Source of the DNA: Chimonanthus salicifolius | Taxonomy: Eukaryota > Streptophyta > Magnoliopsida > Laurales > Calycanthaceae | DNA length: 64,000 nt | Direction of reading: 5' to 3' | Assembly: GCA_013350335.1 (NCBI GenBank) | Contig: CM023538.1 | Location: forward strand, 47,486,201-47,550,200 | In this document: positions 1 to 11,306 of the stretch, piece after piece | Layout of the letters: every line of letters begins with the position of its first letter | How positions within the stretch are numbered: the first letter of the stretch is position 1 | The notes under the pieces: model-generated | What the model was told of the DNA's origin: nothing | Seen by the model: only the letters and a program-made list of their open reading frames with translations | Databases searched by the model: none | Made by a program: the position numbers and the translations under genes

Positions 1-1393
1 AGTGATGAAGAGGAGCAGGATGCAACTAAAGCATGAACGGTGCGAGTGGTGGGTTTGATGGGAGAAAGGCCAGTTTCACGTTGGTCCTGAAACAAAGTAG
101 CACTAGTACGTAAATCATGAAAACAAAACCCCAGGGGAAGAAAGTTAAACAAAACAAATTATCTTTTGTAAATTGAGCGACAAATAACAAGTTTTTATGC
201 ATGTGGGGAACATGGAGAACATGTGAAAGACGAAAAAGTAGAGGAACTAGAAGAGACAGATAAAGTACCAGTGTGTGCAATGAGAAGAGAGTCACCGTCA
301 CGCAAAAGAACTTGATTAGTGCCACCATAGTCAGATCGGGTGTGTAGGGGGTTTGCATCACCTATCATATGATGGGTAGCGCTAGTATCAAAGTACCAAT
401 TGTGATCAACAGGAGGAGCAATTTTCATGTCAGGGAAGGTAGATGGAAGATCAGCCCCGAACTGAGACTCTTGGCAGTAGCGCTGATAGCGATGAGTAGC
501 ATTATGTCGATACTTAGAACAGATCTGACACTGGAAGGCAACAGGTGGAGGAGCGCCAATAACTCCGGGCGATGAAGGTGAACATCTTCGACCACGATTG
601 CCACGACCACCTCTACCATTGACTATGCGACCCTGACAGCTGCAACCACCAAGAGCAGAGGAACCGCACCCGCGGGAAAAGAGAGGGGCAATATCAGACA
701 CCCCTCCAATGGTATCGGATGGGGAACTCGGTACTGGATGTGTGAGCTAGGACTTAAATAATAAGAGGCAAGCGCAAAGATCCGTGAACATCGGAAGTGG
801 AGGAGAGAGAATGGTAGAGGTGTAAAACATGGAGTAGTCGGGGCCAAGTCCACGTAGAATTGATGTAACGAGGTCATCATTGGAGACCGACTGATGGATA
901 GCGACGAGAGCATGGGCAAGGGATTTAGCATGTTGCAAATACTCAGAAATTGTCTTTGTACCTTTGGAGAGAGAGAGCACTTGAATTTGTAAATGAGTGG
1001 CATTTGCAAGAGAATGCTGTGAAAAATTGCGTTGCAGACAATTCCAAATCTCACGAGAGGTGGAGAACCCAACAATCTGTGCAAGTACGGGTTCCGATAG
1101 GGTCGCAATAAAAATGCCAACGAGTTTATGATCCATTGCATTCCAGGTGGAGTGGGCAGGTTTGGAGTAGACTTGGATTGGTCATCAGTGGAAAGGCATG
1201 GAGAGGGACAAGGGTTAGTGCCATTAATGTAGGGCCAATAGTGTTGGCCAACCAAGAATGGTTTTATTTGGGAATCCCAAAGAAGGTAGTTTGTCACCGT
1301 TAATTTTATGGAAACAAGATGTGAAAAGTTGGAGTTAGGGATGGTGATGGCATGGGCAGAGGAGGATGAAGAAGATGTTGCGGAGGAAGCCAT
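1..1393 (-). pseudogene. copia gag-pol remnant, copy 1
   Basis: Translation starts at the ATG complementary to 1391-1393 and gives a Ser-rich N-terminus followed by the copia gag domain (TNYLLWDSQIKPFLVGQHYW). A frameshift near 1140-1190 moves the gag core to 749-1136 (SREIWNCLQRNFSQHSLANA, then SKGTKTISEYLQ). A TAG stop lies at 747-749. Past it come a Gly/Arg-rich stretch, a zinc knuckle starting CQIC whose fourth Cys ligand is replaced, and the aspartic protease motif WYFDTSATHHM, where the catalytic Gly is Ser. Another frameshift near 200-230 leads to the segment HVLHVPHMHKNLLFVAQFTK. The product would be the capsid-protease part of a retrotransposon polyprotein. It cannot be functional. 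Confidence 0.85.
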
Positions 1394-2298
1394 CGTTAGG
1401 ACAGGCACTGGTTAGCTTCTGAGATGTGCCTTTTTTTTTTTCTTTTTTTGTGTGTCGCATCTGTAGTGCTAGCGAAGAGACAACATTGATAAAGAAGCAG
1501 GTTTGGGGCGAAGCAACACTTCAAATAGAAACAGGGCTGAGACGGTAGAGAGAGGTCGAATGGCGGGAGGCCTTTATGAGCGCCGGAGCAGCGTCAGATC
1601 ATTGCGGATTTGCTCTGTGAGTCGAGTGGCAGCGAACTGGGTGACAGATTTGAGAGGATTAGATGAAGCGACGCCGGAGAATAGCTACTCAAGTGCACAC
1701 CCTATAGCAGCCGAAAGGTGCGGATCTGGAGAGGGGAGGCAGCAAGCGAGAAAGTTGGGTTTTGCAGAGGAGGCTACGTGCGGCTAAAGAAGATCAGGGT
1801 TGTGGGCCAAACGAAGAGCAAATCAGGACGTGAACATATCGAGAGCGGGGAGTGGCGAGGCTTGAGGACAGCAGCAACAGAAGAGAAGATATGGCAGATC
1901 CGCTGAGTTGTAGAGTGGATGTTGAAGCTTGGAAGAGTTTGGGTGGGGCGAGATTTGTTCAGGCGGTGGTGAGCAGATCTGGTGAAAGCGGCAAGAGAAG
2001 AGGCTGAAGGAGAGCAAATCAGTCAGCAGGAGAAGAAGGATTCAAGTGAGGGTGAGGATCGGCAAAATAGCAGCAGATCTGGTGTAGGAGAGTGTGCAGG
2101 AAGAGGGGTTGTGTAGAGCAGTCACCTGCGGCAGAAGAGCTGAGACGCTGGAAAAGTCTCTTGTAGAAGAAACAGAAGTGGCTGAATGAGAGAGGGTCTA
2201 CGTAGAGCAGACAGGATGTGGAGCAGGGACGGCGACAGAAGCAGAGAGAGGGAGAAAGGCTGAAAAAAGTATGCAATTCGTAGGAATCCCAGGCTTAA
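1394..2298 (-). other. copia copy 1 untranslated leader
   Basis: This is the stretch between the primer-binding site and the gag ATG, about 905 bases. It is purine-rich on the plus strand and holds no convincing ORF. About 385 bases inside it (roughly 1664-2050) are present here and in copy 4 but absent from copies 2 and 3. Confidence 0.7.
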
Positions 2299-2308
2299 GC
2301 TGATACCA
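2299..2308 (-). other. copia primer-binding site, copy 1
   Basis: The minus strand reads TGGTATCAGC directly next to the LTR. This matches the start of the initiator tRNA-Met complement (TGGTATCAGA...) used by most plant copia elements, with a change after the ninth base. Confidence 0.75.
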
Positions 2309-2474
2309 CGTAAAATTTTGGCTAAGTGGCATTTCTCATTACTTTCTGTATTAATACATGTTACAATCCCTTAATAGGGAACCTTACAAATATAGTATGG
2401 TACATACATAGAAAGGCAACCCTAAGGTTAACCCTTTCCTCTAATAGATGCCCATATTTAGAAACTTTGTGACA
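2309..2474 (-). repeat. copia 5' LTR, copy 1
   Basis: A 166-bp LTR. On the minus strand it starts TGTCACAAAG and ends ...TTTTACG, where the other copies end TACA, so the terminal base has mutated. The right end matches the same boundary in the three other copies. No 3' LTR partner is present for any copy, so limits were set from TG...CA ends and PBS adjacency. Confidence 0.7.
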
Positions 2475-2601
2475 CTTTTTAAAATCCGGTTCTTATATAT
2501 TTATTAACTTTAAAATAAAATCTAAAAAAAAACTACAATTAATATGATCGCAATAATGTGAGTATGGCTTTATCAATGGTTAACATTGTCACATGAGAAT
2601 A

Positions 2602-2612
2602 AGAATGCACAA

Positions 2613-2645
<33 letters not shown>
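2602..2645. repeat. AT microsatellite, unit 1
   Basis: A short (AT)n run with one interruption, in the intron just right of the LTR. The same site holds a short run at about 9830-9847, a medium run at about 28503-28524 and about 89 bases at 35511-35599. Confidence 0.85.
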
Positions 2646-2649
2646 GCTC

Positions 2650-3250
2650 AAGAAATGTTTAAAATTATAAAATGTAGTAACTGCAAAATTATTCTTAAAT
2701 AAGTATGTATTATAATATTTATAAACATGTCCTACTCAACAAACAACGTTTTATTAAAAAATGTAAAATATTTTTTTATATCCTTTTGAACCGCGATAAC
2801 TTCCATAAATTATTAATTATCCTTCTTTATTTTATTTTAAAAAAAATCATATAAAAGGGTGCACAATTTGAATAGCACATGTAGATGTTTGAATATTAGT
2901 TATTATATCACTTTGGGTAATCTGTAAATACCTCCTTATGTTTTGTCTTAATTGCAAAAGCCATCTTTATAGTTTCTATAGTTACAAAAGGTACTCATAT
3001 CTTTCTTATTCAATTGCAAATATTCAATTATAACATATTAAATGTCTAAAATACCTGCTATTGATTAAAGAGTTGTAATAATCAAATTCTTTAGCAAGAC
3101 ATTTTTTTTAATATTTATAAAAAATAGATGAGCCAAAATAGTTGGAGAATTGTGTGGAAGTCCTCTCAGATAAGCGGTGGGTGATGTTTGCTAACTATGA
3201 TAATTAAAAAATTGACTTAAATAAGCTTTCTCTAGGTGTAAAATTTTCCC
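2650..3250. repeat. intron repeat, first copy (segment 1)
   Basis: The stretch starting at CAAGAAATGTTTAAAATTAT and ending near the GTGTAAAATTTTCCCAT motif recurs at about 4277-4835 in the same orientation. Equivalent pairs lie at about 9845-10455 and 11495-12110 in segment 2. It is probably the intron originally between the N-terminal cap exon and the following LRR exon. Confidence 0.75.
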
Positions 3251-3440
3251 ATAGATGGGTCATATGATTATAGTCATACTTTTCAGCTATATGGATTTAG
3301 ATTGCAGTTGAATATCTATTAGTATCACTAACAATATGAATAATACTAGTAGAGAATATATTTCCAGTATTTTTCTTTATTTATGATTTTTCATCATAGT
3401 TTACGTTCAAATGTATAAACCCTTTTTCTATTTTTTGCAG

Positions 3441-3587
3441 GACTTCGTACATTGACTCAACTTAAACTCTTAGATCTCAGGCAAAATGTGTTTGAGAAAG
3501 ATCAATTTTACCTACATGGCCTCACAATGTTGGAATATCTTTATCTAAATGACAACCGTCTACAAGGGAATTTCATTACTATGTCAG
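3441..3587 (+). pseudogene. RLP LRR exon E, copy 1
   Basis: A 147-nt exon. It follows the acceptor TTTTTTGCAG and precedes the donor CAG|GTATGG. Both introns are phase 1, so the exon adds 49 residues without shifting frame. It encodes about two LRR units (LTQLKLLDLRQNVF and LTMLEYLYLNDNRLQGN). It is open throughout. LRR units of this kind form the extracellular ligand-binding solenoid of plant RLPs. Copies lie at 10647-10793 and 36399-36545; segment 3 lacks one. Confidence 0.8.
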
Positions 3588-3880
3588 GTATGGTTGTTGT
3601 AACTTGTAAGTGCAAAATCTGAAATTCAAATTAGGAAAAAATAAAATTCAAACCATTTATAGACAGGACACAAAGAAATACAAAACTTACATGATCTTGT
3701 AATGATATCAACATCTATAGGCAAAAAAAGAAGATGGTTTTCACTAGTGAAAAAAGAGAAAGAAATTAAAGAAGTGCAATGTAATAACCATAAATCTAAT
3801 AATGCAAAAAAAAATTCCCAATCTTAAATACAAGAGATCTATCAAAACATATGGAAAAGAGAGGCGTCACTTTTCTCTAG

Positions 3881-4089
3881 TACACTCTTAAAAGTGAACC
3901 CATGGATAATTGGGAGGGTCATGATTGTTGCCAATGGTCTGAAATAACTTGTGATAACTCTACTGATAGAGAGATTGAAATAGACCTGTATCATCGAAGA
4001 GAAGCACAATTGGGAACATGGTATCCGAATGCCTCATTGTTTGCACAACTTGAGGAACTATCCAGTCTAGATTTGGAGGATGGCGCAAG
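3881..4089 (+). pseudogene. RLP N-terminal LRR-cap exon, copy 1
   Basis: The exon follows the acceptor TTTTCTCTAG and ends at AAG|GTAATC. It encodes the LRRNT cap of plant RLPs: MDNWEGHDCCQWSEITCDN, with the paired-Cys motif (HDCCxW....C), then a stretch resembling the RLP pattern IDLYHRREAQLGTWYPNASL. The first part of the frame is open from the acceptor. Compared with the copy at 11068-11306 it lacks about 30 nt before the donor, an in-frame loss that removes part of the first LRR strand. Upstream exons (signal peptide) are not seen. Confidence 0.75.
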
Positions 4090-4276
4090 GTAATCATCAC
4101 TCTCTGCTCACATATTTCATTACATAATTCCAAATTAAAAGGATGTCTAGTTGTGGAAAAGTGTTAAAATCAACTCCATATGAAAACCGATATCAAAATA
4201 TCGGCATTCAAAAAACTGGTATGTATTAATTGTCAATATTTTACTGGAGAGTGTTAGTCCCTCTATTTTTTAATTC

Positions 4277-4835
4277 CAAGAAATGTTTAAAATTATAAAA
4301 TTTAGTAACTGCAAAACTATTCTTAAATAAGTATGTATTATAATATTTATAAACATGTCCTACTCAACAAACAACGTTTTATTAAAAAATGTAAAATATG
4401 TTTTTATATCCTTTTGAACCGCGATAACTTCCATAAATTATTAATTATCCTTCTTTATTTTATTTTCAAAAAAAATCATATAAAAGGGTACACAATTTGA
4501 ATAGCGACGACATGATAGATATTTGAATATTAGTTATTATATCACTTTGGGGAATCTGTAAATACCTCCTTATCTTTTGTCTTAATTGCAAAAGCCATCT
4601 TTATAGTTTCTATAGTTACAAAAGGTACTCATATCTTTCTTATTCAATTGCAAATATTCAATTCTAACATATTAAATGTCTAGAATACCTGCTATTGATT
4701 AAAGAGTTGTAATAATCAAATTCTTTAGCAAGACATTTTTTTTAATATTTATAAAAAATAGATGAGCCAAAATAGTTGGAGAATTGTGTGGAACTCCTCT
4801 CAGATAGGTGTTAAAATTTCCCATTTTCCATCGAT
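4277..4835. repeat. intron repeat, second copy (segment 1)
   Basis: Second copy of the intron block at 2650-3250, here downstream of the LRR-cap exon. Slightly shorter; it runs into TTTCCCATTTTCCATCGATAG, where the two copies diverge. Confidence 0.7.
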
Positions 4836-5010
4836 AGATTTTTTATACATTTAATGCAATTGTCTGAACTTGTATACATTTTAAAAGTTATGATGGTAAA
4901 TTAGCTTGTTAAAAATATTTATTATTATGGTTCTTTAAATATTAAAAGACAATTTGACGATATAAGATTCTAGAGGGGAGAGTTTACGGTTAATGACAAA
5001 GATAAAAGAA

Positions 5011-5082
5011 CTTTTGTTTAGCAAACCTGATGAAGTTACAAAGATTAGATATAGCAGAGAGCAGCATAAGAGGCAACTTTTT
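5011..5082 (+). pseudogene. RLP LRR exon G remnant, copy 1
   Basis: Resembles the 3' half of the intact exon at 41290-41439 (TTAGCAAACCTGATGAAGTT here, TCTAGCGAACCTGACGAAGT there). The 5' half of the exon and its acceptor have been replaced, and about 14 nt at the donor, including the GT, are missing: CTTTTTCTCACATTCGG here against CTTTTTCTCATCAGGTATTTGTCACATTCGG there in pieces. Not spliceable. Copies occur at about 12297-12368, 29318-29388 and 36980-37055. Confidence 0.65.
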
Positions 5083-5770
5083 CTCACATTCGGACACATA
5101 TACATTATAAATTCGCATTTGTAAATGTCTATACAACTTTTTCAAATTATTCAGAACTGTGTTTTGGATGTGAGAAATCATTTGTTCTCATAGTAAGCTC
5201 ATAGTCCCATGCTTAAACACACATAATTATAATTTGTAAATTAAAAAAAAAAAAAGTCATTGCATGACAAAAAAATAAAGCGCTTTGAAGCAAATAATTT
5301 TGCATTTCTTATTTTTATAACACTACAGTGAAATTTCAAATTTAATATATAATTCTTTCAAATCCAATAGATTGCTTTAATAAATCATACCCTGCATCTT
5401 TCTTTATTTATATTGGAAGATGTTTTATGTAAAAACAACTGCTCAGTTTTCTACTGTTGTATTAATGTTGTAAACTACAATTAATTTGACTTTTAAGAAA
5501 AGAAACTACCTCAAGTCAACTCAAGAGAGTTGTAAAATTAACAGACAAAAAGAGAGAACGATTCTAAACTAATGCATATTGACAACTTTACCTTGCTGCT
5601 ATTTTAAAAAATAATTATAAAAGCAATCTAATAAAACAGGAACATAAATTAACTTTTTTCATAATATAGTAATGACTCAAGCATTTGTGTTTTATATTAA
5701 TGCTTCATTCATCAAATGGCATCTTATATACTGAATATGAGACTGAAATGATCTATTCTATGCTTTACAG

Positions 5771-5911
5771 GTTTATGCAAATTGGTCACTCTTATACATT
5801 TGGACCTAAGTGACAATAATTTTGATGATGACAAGGTTGCCACGTGTTTAGGTAACCTAACAAAATTACAGTGGCTAAGTTTGAGAGGGAATAAGTTCAG
5901 CGGCAAATTTT
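5771..5911 (+). pseudogene. RLP LRR exon F, copy 1, 3' truncated
   Basis: Acceptor TGCTTTACAG, then a phase-1 LRR exon (LVTLIHLDLSDNNFDDD, CLGNLTKLQWLSLRGN). It is the counterpart of the 153-nt exons at 13050-13202, 37736-37888 and 43418-43570. The last codons and the donor are lost: after GCAAATTTTTA the sequence runs into a short repeat of upstream exon sequence and then copia copy 2. Confidence 0.75.
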
Positions 5912-5924
5912 TAAGTTTGAGAGG

Positions 5925-8900
5925 GAAACCACACCCGGGTGCTTGTTTTAGACCATAAATAGCTTTTTGTATTTTGTAAACATGATGAGGACGACGAGGA
6001 TCAACAAAGCCAGGAGGTTGAGATATATACACTTCTTCTGTAAGATGGCCATGAAGAAAAGTATTCTTGACATCCAACTGGTAGATGGACCAAGCAGAAG
6101 TGACGGCAAGACTGAGAATAGTGCAGATAGTAGTGGGTTTGACACCTGAACTGAAGGTCTCATCATGGTCGATGTCGACCTGTTGATGAAAGCCATTAGC
6201 AACAAGTCTTGCTTTGTAACGCTCAATGCTACCATCAGATCGCCGTTAAGTCTTAAAAACCCATTTGCAACCAACACGATTAGAGTTTGGTGGGGGTAGA
6301 ACAAGAGACCAAGTTTGCTGTCGTAGAAGATCATTGCATTCATCATTCCTGGACTGACACCATGCCGCAGATCGAACAACTTTAGTGTAGCAAGTGGGCT
6401 CAATATCAGAGGTAGAGACCATAGAAGCAAAAACCTGTGGGAGGGGATGACGATTAGAAAAGTCCGCCCGCTTTTTGGGCTCTGAGATGCCGTCCTTAGT
6501 ACGAGTCACCATAGGGTGAACATTATCAGGTGGAGCAGAGGCTATAACAGAAGTCGATGCTGGTGCAGTAAGTGGAGGCGGTGAGGTGGCAGGTTCTGAG
6601 GCATGAGACTTCTAATCGAGTCGTTGATGTGGTTGTCGGAGATGCAGGAAGAGTAGAAGGTGCCTGTGCAGGAGATATGGTGATAACAGGAAGGAAGACC
6701 ATGTCTGAGGAAGATGATACGGTGTTCCTCTCGATAGTGGCGTAGGGAAAGACAACTTCATTGAAGAGTATGTGGCGGGAGAGGTAAACTCTACCAGTGG
6801 AGGGGTGGAGACACATGTAGCCCTTGTGGTGATCACTATAACCAAGAAACACACATTCAACCGATCGAGGTTGAAGTTTGTTAGTAGTATAATTACCTAA
6901 GTAATGGTAGCAAATCACACCTGAATGTGAGAAAATTGACATAATCAGCTGTAGTGCCATATAGCTGCTGATAAGGTGAGGACCGTTTGAGAAGGGGTGT
7001 TGGCAGTTGATTGACTAGATACACAACAGTGAAAAGAGCGTCAACCTAGAGGTGATGTGGGAGATGAGACGCAAGAAGGGGTGTGCGGCCCATTTCAAAC
7101 AAATGACGGTGTTTGCGTCAAGCAAGACTGTTTTGCCGTGGAGTGTGTTGACATGATAAACGGTGAATGAGCCCTTTTCGCACACACATGTTATGAAAGG
7201 AATGATTATCATACTCTTTGCTACCATCACTTTGAAAGTATTTAATGGTAGTGGAAAAGTGATTTTCAACAAATACAATAAAGTTTTGGAAATTAGTGAA
7301 AACTTCTTATTAATGTCGCATAGGAACAATCCAAGAATAACGTGTATAATCATCTGTGAATAAGACATAATATCGAAATCCAGAAACTGATAAAACTGGA
7401 GACATCCATGCATCTGAATGAATTAAATAAATTGTTGTGGAGTACAATGAGCACGAGTTGAAAACGAGAGTCGCGTAGACTTGCCCAAAGCACAATCACT
7501 ACAAAAATTGGAACGAGAAAACTTAACAGAAGGTCTTAAACATTTATTGGTGGCTAAAACTTGAAGCACTTTATTAGATGGATATCCAAGACACTGGTGC
7601 CAGAGTGATGAAGAGGAGCAGGATGCAACTAAAGCATGAACGGTGCGAGTGGTGGGTTTGATGGGAGAAAGGCCAGTTTCACGTTGGTCCTGAAACAAAG
7701 TAGCACTAGTACGTAAATCATGAAAACAAAACCCCAGGGGAAGAAAGTTAAACAAAACAAATTATCTTTTGTAAATTGAGCGACAAATAACAAGTTTTTA
7801 TGCATGTGGGGAACATGGAGAACATGTGAACGATGAAAAAGTAGAGGAACTAGAAGAGACAGATAAAGTACCAGTGTGTGCAATGAGAAGAGAGTCACCG
7901 TCACATAAAAGAACTTGATTAGTGCCACCATAGTAAGATCGGGTGTGTAGGGGGTTTGCATCAGCTATCATATGATGGGTAGCGCCAGTATCAAAGTACC
8001 AATTGTGATCAACTGGAGGAGCAATTTTCATGTCAGGGAAGGTAGATGGAAGATCAGCCCCTAACTGAGACTCTTGGCAATAGCGCTGATAGCGATGAAT
8101 AGCATTATGTCGATACTTAGAACAGATATGACATTGGAAGGCAACAGGTGGAGGAGCGCCAAGAACTCCGGGCGATGAAGGTGAACATCCTCGACCACGA
8201 TTGCCGCGACCACCTCTACCATTGTCTATGCGACCCTGACGACTGCAACCACCAAGAGCAGAGGAACCGCACCCGCGGGAAAAGAGAGGGGCAATATCAG
8301 ACACACCTCCAATGGTATCGGATGGGGAACTCGGTACTGGATGTGTGAGCTAGGACTTAAATAATAAGAGGCAAGCACAAAGATCCGTGAACGTCGGAAG
8401 TGGAGGAGAGAGAATGGCAGAGGTGTAAAACATGGAGTAGTCGGGCCAAGTCCACGTAGAACTGATGTAACGAGGTCATCATTGGAGACCGATTGATGGA
8501 TAGCGAGTATCGACAAGGGATTTGGCATGTTGCAATTACTCAGAAATTGTCTTTGTACCTTTGGAGAGAGAGAGCACTTGAATTCATAAATGAGTGGCAT
8601 TTGCAAGAGAATGCTGTGAAAAATTGCGTTGCAGACAATTCCAAATCTCACGAGAGGTGGAGAACCCAACAATCTGTGCAAGCACGGGTTCAGATAGGGT
8701 CGCAATAAAAATGCCAACGAGTTTCTTATCCATTGCAATCCGGGTGGAGTAGGCACGGTTTGGAGTAGATTTGGATTGGTCATCAGTGGAAAGGTATGGA
8801 GAGAGACAAGGGTTGGTGCCATAAATGTAGGGCCAATAGTGTTGGCCAACCAAGAATGGTTTTATTTGGGCATGCCAAAGAAGGTAGTTTGTCTCCGTTA

Positions 8901-8991
8901 ATTTTATGGAGACAAAATGGGAAAACTTGGAGTTGGGCATGGTGATGGCATGGGCAGAGGAGGATGAAGAGGATGCTGCGAAGGAGGCCAT
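5925..8991 (-). pseudogene. copia gag-pol remnant, copy 2
   Basis: From the gag ATG (complement of 8989-8991) leftward: gag core (SREIWNCLQRNFSQHSLANA), a TAG stop at about 8350-8352 shared with the other copies, zinc knuckle, protease WYFDTGATHHM (about 7980-8020), pre-integrase WHQCLGYPSNKVLQVL with CSDCALGK (about 7450-7600), an integrase core with FTDDYTRYSW and FQSDGSKEYDN (about 7180-7380), the linker LNFRTF...GYSDHHKGYMCLHP, and RT pieces [24 protein letters not shown] and [14 protein letters not shown] (about 5950-6300). At least five frame changes or stops separate these. Transposition functions are lost. Confidence 0.85.
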
Positions 8992-9516
8992 CGTTAGGAC
9001 AGGCGCTGGTTGGCTGTTCAGAGATGTGCCTTGTTTTTTTCTTTTTTTGTGTGTCTCATCTGTAGTGCTAGAGAAGAGACAAGACTGATAAAGAAGCAGG
9101 TTTGGGGCGAAGCACCACTGCAAGTAGAAACAGGGCTGAGACGGTAGAGAGAGGTCGAATGGGGGGAGGCCTTTATGCGCGCCGGAGTAGCGTCTGATCG
9201 ATGTAGATTTGCTCTGTGAGTCGAGTGGCAGCGATCTGGGTGACAGATTTGAGAGGATTCGATGAAAGGACGAGGATTGGCGAAATAGCACCAGATCTGG
9301 TGTAGGAGAATGCGCAGGAAGAGGGGCTGTGTAGAGCAGTCACCTGTGGCAGAAGAGGTGAGACGCTGGAAAAGTCTTTTGTAGAAGAAACAGAAGTGGT
9401 TGAATGAGAGAGGGTCTGTGTAGAGCAGACAGTATGTGGAGCAGGGACGGTGACAGAAGCAGAGAGAGGGAGAAAGGCTAAAAAAAGTTTGCAATTTGTA
9501 GGAATCCCAGGCTTAA
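8992..9516 (-). other. copia copy 2 leader (shortened)
   Basis: Leader of about 525 bases. Relative to copies 1 and 4, about 385 bases are missing at about 9271 (after GATTCGATGAAAGGA). Copy 3 has the same deletion. Confidence 0.7.
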
Positions 9517-9526
9517 GCTGATACCA
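9517..9526 (-). other. copia primer-binding site, copy 2
   Basis: Minus strand TGGTATCAGC immediately after an LTR ending TACA; initiator tRNA-Met type. Confidence 0.78.
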
Positions 9527-9692
9527 TGTAGAATTTTGGCTAAGTGGCCTTTCTCATTACTTTCTATATAAATACATGTTACAATTCCTTAATAGGGAAC
9601 CTTACAAATATAGTATGGTACAAACATAGAAACGCAACCCTAAGGTTAACCCTTTCCTCTAATAGATGCCCATATTTAGAAACTTTGTGACA
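9527..9692 (-). repeat. copia 5' LTR, copy 2
   Basis: 166 bp with intact TGT...ACA ends on both strands (plus strand TGTAGAATTTTGGC ... TTTGTGACA). Aligns end to end with 2309-2474, 28203-28366 and 35210-35373. Confidence 0.75.
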
Positions 9693-10646
9693 CTTTTTGA
9701 AATCTGGTTCTTATATATTTATTAACTTTAAAATAAAATCTACAAAAAAACTACAATTAATATGATGGCAATAATGTGAGTATGGCTTTATCAATGGTTA
9801 ACATTGTCACATGAGAATAAGAATGCACAAATATATATATATATATAGCTCAAGAAATGTTTAAAATTATAAAATGTAGTAACTGCAAAATTATTCTTAA
9901 ATAAGTATGTATTATAATATTTATAAACATGTCCTACTCAACAAACAACGTTTTATTAAAAAATGTAAAATATTTTTTTATTTCCTTTTGAACCGTGATA
10001 ACTTCCATAAATTAGTAATTATCCTTCTTTATTTTATTTAAAAAAATATCATATAAAAGGGTGCACAATTTGAATAGCGATGACATGCTAGATGTTTGAA
10101 TATTAGTTATTATATCACTTTGGGTAATCTGTAAATACCTCCTTATCTTTTGTCTTAATTGCAAAGCCATCTTTATAGTTTCTATACTTACAAAAGGTAC
10201 TCATATCTTTCTTATTCAATTGCAAATATTCAATTCTAACATATTAAATGTCTAAAATACCTGCTATTGATTAAAGAGCTGCAATAATCAAATTCTTTAG
10301 CAAGACATTTTTTTTTAATATTTATAAAAAATAGATGAGCCAAAATAGTTGGAGAATTGTGTGGAAGTCCTCTCAGATAAGCGGTGGGTGATGTTTGCTA
10401 ACTATGATAATTAAAAAATTGACTTAAATAAGCTTTCTCTAGGTGTAAAATTTTCCCATAGATGGGTCATATGATTATAGTCATACTTTTCAGCTATATG
10501 GAATTAGATTGCAGTTGAATATCTATTAGTATCACTAACAATATGAATAATACTAGTAGGAATATATTTCCAGTATTTTTCTTTATTTATGATTTTTCAT
10601 CATAGTTTACGTTCAAATGTATAAACCCTTTTTCTATTTTTTGCAG

Positions 10647-10793
10647 GGCTTCGTACATTGACTCAACTTAAACTCTTAGATCTCAGCCAAAATGTGTTGG
10701 AGAACGATCAATTTTACCTACATGGCCTGACAATGTTGGAAGTTCTTTATCTAGGCGGCAACCGTCTACAAGGGAATTTCATTACTATGTCAG
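10647..10793 (+). pseudogene. RLP LRR exon E, copy 2
   Basis: 147 nt, open, phase 1 at both ends; acceptor TTTTTTGCAG, donor CAG|GTATGA. Encodes LTQLKLLDLSQNVLENDQF and TMLEVLYLGGNRLQGN. It lies closer to the plant extracellular LRR consensus than copy 1 (Ser-Gln-Asn instead of Arg-Gln-Asn). Confidence 0.8.
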
Positions 10794-11067
10794 GTATGAT
10801 TGTTGTAACTTGTAAGTGCAAAATCTGAAATTCAAATTAGGAAAAAATAAAATTCAAACCATTTATACAAAACTTACATGATCTTGTAATGATATCAACA
10901 TCTATAGGCAAAAAAAGAAGATGGTTTTCACTAGTGAAAAAAGAGAAAGAAATTAAAGAAGTGCAATGTAATAACCATAAATCTAATAATGCAAAAAAAA
11001 ATTCCCAATCTTAAATACAAGAGATCTATCAAAACATATGGAAAAGAGCGGCGTCACTTTTCTCTAG

Positions 11068-11306
11068 TACACTCTTAAAAGTGACCCCATGGATAATTGG
11101 GAGGGTCATGATTGTTGCCAATGGTCTGAAATAACTTGTGACAACTCTACTGATAGAGAGATTGAAATAGACCTGTATCACCGAAGAGAAGCACAATTGG
11201 GAACATGGTATCCGAATGCCGCATTGTTTGCACAACTTGAGGAACAATTCAGTCTAGATTTGGTTTTTGGTTTGGAACCAGATTGGAGGATGGAGGATGG
11301 CGCAAG
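11068..11306 (+). pseudogene. RLP N-terminal LRR-cap exon, copy 2
   Basis: Acceptor TTTTCTCTAG, donor AAG|GTAATC. It encodes the same LRRNT cap as 3881-4089 (HDCCQWSEITCDN, IDLYHRREAQLGTWYPNA) and keeps the extra residues (LVFGLEPDWRM) missing from copy 1. It is the most complete copy of this exon in the window and has no internal stop. No upstream signal-peptide exon is visible, so a complete gene cannot be assembled from this window. Confidence 0.78.

Larger units (their letters stand above)
1..2474 (-). mobile_element. Ty1/copia element, copy 1 (5' half, cut by window edge)
   Basis: The minus strand reads, from right to left, a 166-bp LTR, a primer-binding site, a leader of about 0.9 kb, gag, a zinc-knuckle region and protease, then the start of the pre-integrase region, where the window begins. 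The same order and closely similar sequence recur at 5925-9692, 14400-28366 and 30991-35373, so this is one of four copies. Integrase and reverse transcriptase would lie to the left, outside the window. Family membership rests on gag, protease and PBS motifs. It is inactive because its reading frames are broken. Confidence 0.9.
2475..5911 (+). pseudogene. RLP gene segment 1 (LRR exons and introns)
   Basis: This is a spliced fragment of an LRR receptor-like protein gene lying between two copia copies. It contains, in order, an LRR exon (3441-3587), an exon with the N-terminal LRR cap (3881-4089), an exon remnant (about 5011-5082) and an LRR exon cut off at its 3' end (5771-5911). Everything else is AT-rich intron-like sequence. 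The N-terminal cap exon lies downstream of an LRR exon, which is not a possible order for a working gene. Intron sequence at 2650-3250 recurs at 4277-4835, so the segment is itself partly duplicated. No signal-peptide exon is visible. Confidence 0.75.
5925..9692 (-). mobile_element. Ty1/copia element, copy 2
   Basis: A 3'-truncated copia element antisense to the RLP. It runs from a broken reverse transcriptase (5925) through integrase, pre-integrase, protease, gag, leader and PBS to a 166-bp LTR. Its RT starts about 0.25 kb further in than in copies 3 and 4, so the YVDD catalytic segment is absent. The left end is fused to RLP exon F. RNase H and the 3' LTR are missing, as in all copies. Confidence 0.88.

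Noticed and set aside
4990..5181. Minus-strand ORF repeated at 12270 and 36799
   Set aside because: It is the complement of the broken LRR exon G; repetition reflects the duplicated segment.
8584..9291. 235-codon minus-strand ORF as a separate protein with an N-terminal extension
   Set aside because: The part before the Ser-rich MAS start is leader sequence read through; the ATG at the complement of 8989-8991 matches the gag start in the other copies.
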